Positions 1 through 5,253 of a DNA stretch of 9,629 bases are shown in pieces. The translations under genes and the position numbers were made by a program. Numbering within the stretch: the stretch's first letter is position 1; every line of letters begins with the position of its first letter. The notes below the pieces were generated by a model, which was not told the DNA's origin, searched no databases, and was given only the letters and a program-made list of their open reading frames with translations. Origin of the DNA: Desulfurococcaceae archaeon (GTDB taxonomy: Archaea > Thermoproteota > Thermoprotei_A > Sulfolobales > Desulfurococcaceae); contig JAJHRJ010000013.1 of the NCBI GenBank assembly GCA_020832865.1, positions 1-9,629 on the forward strand. The letters are read 5' to 3'.

Positions 1-1
1 T

Positions 2-322
2 CTTTGGATTTTAAAGCATAACGCGGATATTAGTAAAATCGAGAAGTTTATTAACGAAGTCCATAGAGAAATCTCAAAACTATATCCTAAGATCAAAAGG
101 CCCATTGTAACCGTGGTAGACGCGTATATCCCAAGAGATGTTCTATTGAATGGATTAAGACAGTATATTGAAGAGAGAAAAAATGTCCTCGAAGAATGCA
201 AGAACAAATTGAAAATGACCACGGAAACTAGGAAGAAGCGGAGACTATATAGATCGCTTCGAGAATTGCAAGGAGAAATTGAATCGCTTGAGGAGGAGTT
301 GAAGTATTTAACTCAGATATAA
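2..322 (+). CDS. C-terminal part of an unrecognised helix-rich protein (5' end outside window)
   Basis: The frame is open from the first bases of the window to the TAA at 320-322, so this is the last 106 codons of a longer gene. A GTG at 113 gives a 69-residue ORF, but protein-like sequence continues upstream without a stop (for example KIEKFINEVHREISKLYPK), so that GTG is unlikely to be the true start. The visible part is a helix, then a hydrophobic strand (PIVTVVDAYI), then a charged probable coiled coil rich in E, K and R (about the last 50 residues). The order Lys-containing strand, helix, strand, helix faintly recalls the C-terminal half of archaeal PD-(D/E)XK proteins with coiled coils, but I see no ExK motif, so no function is assigned. 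It is the only plus-strand gene and converges on the leftward cluster. I am fairly sure it is coding; its family is unknown. Confidence 0.7.
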   Translation, partial: LWILKHNADISKIEKFINEVHREISKLYPKIKRPIVTVVDAYIPRDVLLNGLRQYIEERKNVLEECKNKLKMTTETRKKRRLYRSLRELQGEIESLEEELKYLTQI

Positions 323-375
323 GTCTGCTTTTTACCATGTATAAAAATCACATTAATTGTCCTTAGATCACACCA

Positions 376-397
376 TTGGCTCACTTCTTCGAGCCAA
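376..397. repeat. Perfect 7-bp inverted repeat (hairpin) between convergent genes
   Basis: TTGGCTC (376-382) and GAGCCAA (391-397) are exact reverse complements around an 8-nt loop. It lies in the 134-bp gap between the plus-strand gene ending at 322 and the minus-strand gene ending at 457. On the minus strand a T5 run (plus-strand A5 at 343-347) follows about 28 nt after the stem. On the plus strand no T-run follows directly, although T5 occurs at 329-333 just after the first gene's stop. It could be a terminator or RNA-processing element for the convergent transcripts, or chance. Nothing else is visible in this gap. Confidence 0.35.
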
Positions 398-456
398 ACT
401 CTCGCAGAATTTGAACTTGTATATTTTGAATAAGTACGAGACTAAGTTTCCTAGGA

Positions 457-1224
457 CTAGTGTGAATTCCTCATCTTCCATGTAACTAATTTATGCACCA
501 TAAATGAAATGTATTTTCTACTTTGCTGTATTAAGTCTTGTAATGCTCTCTTAATGTTATCTGGTATTAGTCCTATAAAGATGCTCTTTATTCCCGCTCT
601 TATAACCATATGTAGTTCTTCAACATTAGGCTCTCTGCTACCTAGTTCTATTATTATGAATCCGTCATCAAGCGCTGTCTTTTTGGCATTTTCTTCTATA
701 CTCTTTGCTACTAGGATCTTTAGATGTGGTTTTATGGGTAGTTGTTTAATTTTTGCTTGTTCAGAGTTAACGTCGTCTACGCTCATAGAGGAATTCCATT
801 TCTCACACGACACGTATGCCCTGAACTCGAATTTATTAATCTCCTTAGTAGCCCATACGTCAATCACGACAGTACTGTCTCCAATAGGGAACTTCTTGTC
901 AATTTCGGCTTTAAAGCCTAGATCAGATAGCACAGAGGCTACAATATGCTTGAGAATTCTACTATACATATCTCTATAGGGGGCAGGGACAACTACGTGA
1001 TAACCCTCTTCTTTAGTTCCTGGAATGACTAATACTAGAAAACCGGTCTTTAGTGCTTCACCAATAACATTTATTGCCATTTTGTCTTCCGGCTTAAACG
1101 GGCTCAACCAGATTTTAAATGATCCTTTTCTAGTCTTATAACTACATACTCTCTCTAGTTTTATAAATGCCTTGATGTACTTCTCGACACTGCTGAAGTC
1201 TGTGCTTTTTATAAATGTGTACAA
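457..1224 (-). CDS. PD-(D/E)XK-fold (restriction-endonuclease-like) protein, probably 5'-broken
   Basis: From the TTG at 1224 this is 255 residues. Residues about 83-196 follow the PD-(D/E)XK order: a helix before a Gly-Phe turn (SVLSDLGF), a strand ending in Asp122 (TVVIDVWA), a strand with YVSCEKW (137-143), a helix, a strand (LKILVAKS), a helix (ENAKKTALDDG) and a strand (FIIIELG). In Mrr-like nucleases the central strand usually reads V-E-C-K-x-W. Aligned on the Cys and Trp, this protein has Ser139 in place of Glu and Glu141 in place of Lys, so it may be inactive or use a shifted site. The TTG start is doubtful. No Shine-Dalgarno sequence precedes it, and the same frame stays protein-like and helical back to about 1390 (for example AIRLLYELEEYIGEIKRN, EKIEEEHYHSF) with no ATG, GTG or TTG before the stop at 1465-1467. 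The real product probably begins in another frame near 1523-1547 and would be about 355 residues. It lies downstream of the helicase on the same strand and may be a further component of that operon. Confidence 0.65.
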   Translation of the reverse strand: MYTFIKSTDFSSVEKYIKAFIKLERVCSYKTRKGSFKIWLSPFKPEDKMAINVIGEALKTGFLVLVIPGTKEEGYHVVVPAPYRDMYSRILKHIVASVLSDLGFKAEIDKKFPIGDSTVVIDVWATKEINKFEFRAYVSCEKWNSSMSVDDVNSEQAKIKQLPIKPHLKILVAKSIEENAKKTALDDGFIIIELGSREPNVEELHMVIRAGIKSIFIGLIPDNIKRALQDLIQQSRKYISFMVHKLVTWKMRNSH

Positions 1225-1367
1225 GGCTGTAGTGAAGCTGTGGTAGTGTTCTTCCTCGATCTTCTCGAGTAGGTCTACATTTCTCTTGATTTCTCCAATG
1301 TATTCTTCTAACTCATATAAAAGCCTTATAGCTTTATCAAGGTCCGTGTCTTTAAGACCAATATTCC

Positions 1368-1547
1368 TTAACGTAGTAATAATGTTGCTTTTAAGGCAAT
1401 GTGATGGAGGCGAATGTGAAGAATTGACAAGTAGAGAGTAGATATAGAAACCGGGTCTCCCTTCTCAACTATGAAACGAGCAAAACCAGGAAATTGGCTG
1501 CCCGTACCGTGTTCAGAACTCATAGAAACCGCCAAGTCTATACTCAA
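1368..1547 (-). pseudogene. Probable N-terminal part of the nuclease-like gene, in a shifted frame
   Basis: This minus-strand frame is open from the stop at 1563-1565 to the TAA at 1368-1370. It offers starts at TTG 1547, TTG 1535 and ATG 1523. From the ATG the protein begins MSSEHGTGSQFPGFARF, continues with VEKGDPVSISTLY and ILHIRLHHIALK, then stops 51 codons in. The downstream nuclease-like frame is open here at the same time but becomes protein-like only from about 1390. A -1 shift at the A4 tract (plus-strand TTTT at 1389-1392) would join IALK to SNIITTLRNIGLK and give one protein of about 355 residues. The local reading is C TTA AAA G, which resembles but does not equal a canonical slippery heptamer. 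It may be an inactivating indel, a homopolymer sequencing error or programmed frameshifting; the sequence alone does not decide. The reading as one gene is inferred from the two complementary frames and from the lack of a start in the downstream one. Confidence 0.5.
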
Positions 1548-1550
1548 GCC

Positions 1551-1560
1551 TATTTTTAAA
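1551..1560 (-). promoter_or_regulatory. Candidate TATA box (TTTAAAAATA) for the nuclease-like gene
   Basis: On the minus strand TTTAAAAATA is centred about 32 nt upstream of the A of the ATG at 1523. A start site 26-27 nt from the box centre would leave a leader of only about 6 nt, which fits the near-leaderless transcripts common in crenarchaea. No purine-rich BRE is obvious upstream, so the call is tentative. If correct, the downstream gene can be transcribed separately from the operon. Confidence 0.35.
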
Positions 1561-1573
1561 TGTCAAAAGAATC

Positions 1574-1609
1574 ATTTATATCGTTGTATGTGATACCACG
1601 ATTTATATC
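1574..1609 (-). promoter_or_regulatory. Repeated GATATAAAT boxes flanking a small palindrome
   Basis: The 9-mer GATATAAAT (minus strand) occurs exactly at 1574-1582 and again at 1601-1609, a 27-bp period. Between the copies lies GTAT-GTG-ATAC (1587-1597 on the plus strand), a 4-bp inverted repeat that extends outward with one mismatch. Either 9-mer could act as an archaeal TATA element. The nearer one would place a start site near 1552, just upstream of TTG 1547. The arrangement could be a tandem promoter with an operator, but function is inferred only from position and composition. Confidence 0.3.
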
Positions 1610-1697
1610 ATAGTTATTAACGATAGAGCAAACCACTCATCTATATCAACTATGTCAATACCAAAATACCCTGAAAGTAGAACACGTAGCTTCTTAA

Positions 1698-4600
1698 CTA
1701 CGCAAATATTATTCTCGCTCTTTTCTCTTCACGCGTGGTTATTAATATTCTCTTTGGTAGCTCTGCATATACTCCACAGATCGCGGTCCACGTCGCTGGG
1801 TTTTTGTCTTCTAAGCCCATTACATTGCACACCACGTAGTTGTATGGATTAGCCTCTGCGAATCTAGTCTCAGAGTCTGTTAACTCGGCTACCAGGATTT
1901 TCTTTAAATGGCTCTTAACCTCTACGTAGAGCTTCACGGGCCCTTCTCTACCTGGGCACTCTACGAGTATATCGTACGGCTTTGTGACGCCGATATTCTT
2001 CTCAAGTATTCGGCAGCCCCTCTCCTCGTATAGTTTAGCCACGTAGTTTACGCTGACCTCCTCCATCCAGTCTCTAAGTTCCTCAGGCAAACTCTCTTTG
2101 AAGGCCTTATACTCGGAGAGCCCCTGAGCCCCCACAAGACTAACTACCGTCTCGCCTAATCTGTAATCCAGGGATCCTGTGAAGCCAGTAAACTCCCCTA
2201 TTATCTCTGAAAGCCTCTGCTCTCTGCTCCTAATCCAGTTGTTCACGTCTTGCTCTAGCCTCTTAACTAGCCTGGCTACTAAGTCTCTAAGTAGCACAGC
2301 CTCCCTTTGATCACCTAACTGACCATTAGCATATAGCACTCTGAGGGGTTTGTGTTCAACTAGCCACTCTAATACCTTAATCCCCCAGTATAGCCTAGAC
2401 TCGCCACGCTCTCTAATAGCGAGTACCGGCAGTGAATATCTCACTTTGCTATCAAGTAGGAGGTTTAATATCCCTAAATACCCCTCCTCTAAATCCGGGT
2501 CATCAACTACCAGTAATGTATTAGCCGGAGGCGTACTAGCATCTGAGAGCTTCTCGTAGAGCTCTCTAATAGCTTTAGCTACATCACTTATTTTCTCATT
2601 GAAAAAACTGTCTAGGACTTTACCCATGGCTTCCTCGAATTCTAAGTGACTAGAACACCCTGTAAAGTCCTCGATTACCTCTCTCAACAAGTCTACGTTA
2701 ACTCTCGACGCGAGTTCCTCTACCAAGTCTCTATATTTCCTGAGCTTCTCGAGCAACTCTCTATAGGCCCTCTCTAGGACGATATCAATGGATTCTCCCT
2801 CGACATAGTACTTCTCGTAAAGCTCAGCGAGAGCCAAGCCTATGCTCTTCTCCGATATAACTAGGTACTCACCACCTGGTTCTCTACGCGTCAAGTAGAG
2901 TTCTAATATTCCTTCTATAGGTCTAGAGACTAGCTTCTGATCGACTATATTTAAGAGTTTATGTACTAGCCTAGTGTAGAAGTCGTATTCAACTCGAGTA
3001 TCCCGTACGAAGTCTACTATGACACAATTTCTTCTCTGGCGTAGTCGATATACTCGCCCAATTCGCTGATCCCTCCTAATAGGGCTCCATGTGACGTCAT
3101 AATTTATTACTACGTTGAACTCCTGTAAGTTGAGGCCCTCGGAGGCGACGTCGGTAGAGACTAATATTTTTAATACTCTCTCGTTAATAGACTCTTCAAT
3201 CGCGTCAACGAGATCTGGCAATAAGTGTGCTATTTCTTGATTACTCGAGGAGAGCTTTGCCATGAGAACCACTATTCTGCTTCCACGTAAAATAGTGGTG
3301 GATGCATCGAGAAGACTTATACTCCTGCGTAGAGCCCTTGACGAGGTCTCCTCTTCAAGCTTCTTTATGAGGACCCTGATTACTTTATGCTTTAACTCGT
3401 CATCTACTATAAACCCCCTGCTAATTAAAAAGTCTGCGATTTTTTCATATAAGTACTCTACAGTATCCCTGTATTCACTAAACACAATGTAGTCTCCATG
3501 TAGCTCTCGCGGTAATACACTGGGATTTGTAGTTGCGTAAAATAGTAAATGAGCAAGGGCTCTACACGCAGGGTCTCCTTTTTCGTATATCTCGGTAAAC
3601 TCGCTCAGCAACTTCAATGCTCTGTCACGTAAGTCCTGTGGAATAAGCTTTATAGATCTGGCGAGTGTAGCCTCCACTACTTTATCTGGGTCGCGTTCAA
3701 GTAAATAATCACTATAAGATATTCTAGGGTTTTCAAGCGATCTATTCTCGACTACTCTAGTAAAGGTTTTTAGAAACGCGTAGGGACTCGATAAAGCTCT
3801 CTTTAACATGATTACTTTGAGTAGAGTAGGTGCCCCGGGGTCTATAGACTTAAATAATAGTCCAAGAAATTCCCCTAGCTCCTCGTATAACCTCTTGTAC
3901 TCATCTAGCCTCACAAGTGCTAGAAACGTATGTAGCTTCGTGAAGACTTCTTTATTCTCAAGTAAATTAACGTGTTCTTTTAGCCTTCTATATACGACAT
4001 AGTCTGATACAGCCTCGTAGAATAATCTACGTTTATAAGGATTCTTCTCTAATTCCTTCGCGCTTTTCACTGCTTCTGGGATTAAGAGACCTATTCTATT
4101 AATTATGTCTTTATGGGTTCCACGCGAGGGAGTAGCTGATAGTAGAATTAAGTGCTTAGCTTTAGTGCATAGTGGAGCTATTCTCTCAGTTCGAAGAGAA
4201 GGACTACTCCTAGTAAAGCCTATGTGGTGTGCCTCGTCGACAATTATTAGATCCCAGTCCACACTAGACACGAAGTCATAATACGGTTTGAACCATCCAC
4301 GTGTATGTTTATCCGTACTGCCCCTCTTTACAAGATCCATGGGGGCCAATAGTACAAGTGGTTTATCATCTGCTAGGTGCTCTATTTCGGCCAGTAGAAA
4401 TTCAATGTTCTTTCGCGAAAGTTTCTTAACTACTCGGGGAGAGTAGAGTAAATCTCTAATCTCGTGGTAAAGCCACTGTCTTATAAGGCACCTCGGAGCA
4501 ATGATTAGAATTCTCTTCGCTTCTCCCACTGTTACTAAGTATTTCACTAGTCTAATAGCCTCAATAGTCTTCCCTAATCCGACTTCGTCCCCCACTAGGA

Positions 4601-4799
4601 TTCTAATACTCCTCCTAGGTATGGCGCTGACTACTAGTGCTAATTGATGTATGTAATTATAATATGGTTTACGAGGTACTTCAGGAGCGGGTGGAGACGA
4701 GAAGGGATTGTAGTATAATGTGAAAAATGGGTTGTACCTGAATAATGGGTCAAGTACGAGTTTTAAAATGCCCTTAAAGTCGCCTTGGTTCACCTGCAT
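1698..4799 (-). CDS. SNF2-like DEAH-box helicase with C-terminal DUF3883/Mrr-like nuclease domain
   Basis: This is a predicted ATP-dependent superfamily-2 DNA helicase or translocase. The motor is complete. It has a Q-motif-like NYIHQLALVV (48-57), Walker A GDEVGLGKT (70-78), DEAH box VDEAHH (187-192), motif III SATP (221-224), motif IV IVFSEYRDT (438-446), motif V STDVASEGLNLQ (548-559) and motif VI RRDQRIGRVYR (575-585). About 100 residues separate motifs IV and V, longer than the minimal fold. A helical middle region (about 640-915) leads to a C-terminal domain (918-1033) with the PD-(D/E)XK signature PYDILVE (Asp943) and YVEVKSH (Glu960, Lys962), resembling DUF3883/Mrr-type domains. The ATG start overlaps the end of the 147-residue gene by 10 nt and has AGAGGA at 4808-4813, 8 nt upstream. 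Family knowledge says such helicases accompany DNA-modification and defence genes; the joint helicase-nuclease role here is inferred. The C-terminus may be affected by a frameshift near 1721-1724. Confidence 0.85.
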   Translation of the reverse strand: MQVNQGDFKGILKLVLDPLFRYNPFFTLYYNPFSSPPAPEVPRKPYYNYIHQLALVVSAIPRRSIRILVGDEVGLGKTIEAIRLVKYLVTVGEAKRILIIAPRCLIRQWLYHEIRDLLYSPRVVKKLSRKNIEFLLAEIEHLADDKPLVLLAPMDLVKRGSTDKHTRGWFKPYYDFVSSVDWDLIIVDEAHHIGFTRSSPSLRTERIAPLCTKAKHLILLSATPSRGTHKDIINRIGLLIPEAVKSAKELEKNPYKRRLFYEAVSDYVVYRRLKEHVNLLENKEVFTKLHTFLALVRLDEYKRLYEELGEFLGLLFKSIDPGAPTLLKVIMLKRALSSPYAFLKTFTRVVENRSLENPRISYSDYLLERDPDKVVEATLARSIKLIPQDLRDRALKLLSEFTEIYEKGDPACRALAHLLFYATTNPSVLPRELHGDYIVFSEYRDTVEYLYEKIADFLISRGFIVDDELKHKVIRVLIKKLEEETSSRALRRSISLLDASTTILRGSRIVVLMAKLSSSNQEIAHLLPDLVDAIEESINERVLKILVSTDVASEGLNLQEFNVVINYDVTWSPIRRDQRIGRVYRLRQRRNCVIVDFVRDTRVEYDFYTRLVHKLLNIVDQKLVSRPIEGILELYLTRREPGGEYLVISEKSIGLALAELYEKYYVEGESIDIVLERAYRELLEKLRKYRDLVEELASRVNVDLLREVIEDFTGCSSHLEFEEAMGKVLDSFFNEKISDVAKAIRELYEKLSDASTPPANTLLVVDDPDLEEGYLGILNLLLDSKVRYSLPVLAIRERGESRLYWGIKVLEWLVEHKPLRVLYANGQLGDQREAVLLRDLVARLVKRLEQDVNNWIRSREQRLSEIIGEFTGFTGSLDYRLGETVVSLVGAQGLSEYKAFKESLPEELRDWMEEVSVNYVAKLYEERGCRILEKNIGVTKPYDILVECPGREGPVKLYVEVKSHLKKILVAELTDSETRFAEANPYNYVVCNVMGLEDKNPATWTAICGVYAELPKRILITTREEKRARIIFA

Positions 4800-5233
4800 A
4801 GACAGTATCCTCTTAATAGAGAAGAAAACCTCTTGGGGTCGGTTATCTTCATGAGTTCCAAGAGTATGTCAATAATGGGGCTAATGGCGTCTATTCTACT
4901 CCAGCACCTAGCTAGGCAATCCGCCCTTCTCGCGGATCTTATGTTAAGTACACTATTGATGTAGAATAAGTATAATTTGAAGTGGCGCTCTGCGTGCTCA
5001 CTAAATACTACTCGTATACTATTACCTCTTCTGCTTTCAACTTTTGCTAATTCTTGCTCTACTAGCGCTTGATTGTAGAGTATCCACTTCAACGCGTAGT
5101 CTGACTTCACCAGTCTCTTACCTTGGAAGATCAGTCTTCCAGAATCATAGCATCTAACTAAGTAGTAGGGCTTCTTGGCTCTCACTTGTTGAATAACTAC
5201 CTTGAGCTTCTTTATACTAGGCTTCTCGGTCAA
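4790..5233 (-). CDS. Small basic protein of unknown family, between the ATPase and helicase genes
   Basis: I do not recognise this 147-residue protein. The N-terminal half is strongly basic and probably strand-rich (KKLKVVIQQVRAKKPYYLVR, then RLIFQGKRLV). The C-terminal half looks helical (ERHFKLYLFYINSVLNIR, ISPIIDILLELMKI) and ends in a Cys-containing tail (Cys144, Cys146). Four cysteines sit at 106, 110, 144 and 146, but without a clear zinc-ribbon pattern. There is no signal peptide or membrane segment. The start is TTG, supported by a very strong Shine-Dalgarno sequence. The gene begins 20 bp after the ATPase stop and its end overlaps the helicase start by 10 nt, so it is co-translated with both. 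The basic character and position suggest a nucleic-acid-binding or bridging subunit for the helicase or ATPase; this is inference. Its length, intact frame and initiation signal make it a convincing gene. Confidence 0.8.
   Translation of the reverse strand: MTEKPSIKKLKVVIQQVRAKKPYYLVRCYDSGRLIFQGKRLVKSDYALKWILYNQALVEQELAKVESRRGNSIRVVFSEHAERHFKLYLFYINSVLNIRSARRADCLARCWSRIDAISPIIDILLELMKITDPKRFSSLLRGYCLCR
4808..4813 (-). promoter_or_regulatory. Ribosome binding site of the helicase gene (AGAGGA)
   Basis: AGAGGA on the minus strand lies 8 nt before the ATG at 4799, inside the coding sequence of the preceding 147-residue gene. It supports this start and implies that termination of the upstream gene and initiation of the helicase occur at the same place. 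Confidence 0.6.
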
Positions 5234-5238
5234 GCAAT

Positions 5239-5247
5239 ACCTCCTCT
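5239..5247 (-). promoter_or_regulatory. Strong Shine-Dalgarno sequence that fixes a TTG start (AGAGGAGGT)
   Basis: AGAGGAGGT on the minus strand sits 5 nt before the TTG at 5233, in the 20-bp gap after the ATPase stop codon. It is the strongest ribosome binding site in the window and is what decides the unusual TTG initiation of the 147-residue gene. Confidence 0.75.
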
Positions 5248-5253
5248 TAAACT

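Noticed and set aside
113..322. GTG at 113 as a true start giving a 69-residue protein
   Set aside because: The frame is open and protein-like to the window edge, and no Shine-Dalgarno sequence precedes the GTG.
509..979. Plus-strand 156-residue ORF opposite the nuclease-like gene
   Set aside because: It is the antisense shadow of a minus-strand frame with a clear domain pattern; its Ser/Leu/Ile-rich composition is typical of complementary-strand ORFs.
1652..1852. Plus-strand 66-residue ORF across the helicase 3' end
   Set aside because: It is mostly antisense to the DUF3883-like domain, and the ORF is Ser/Leu/Arg-rich with no recognisable motif.
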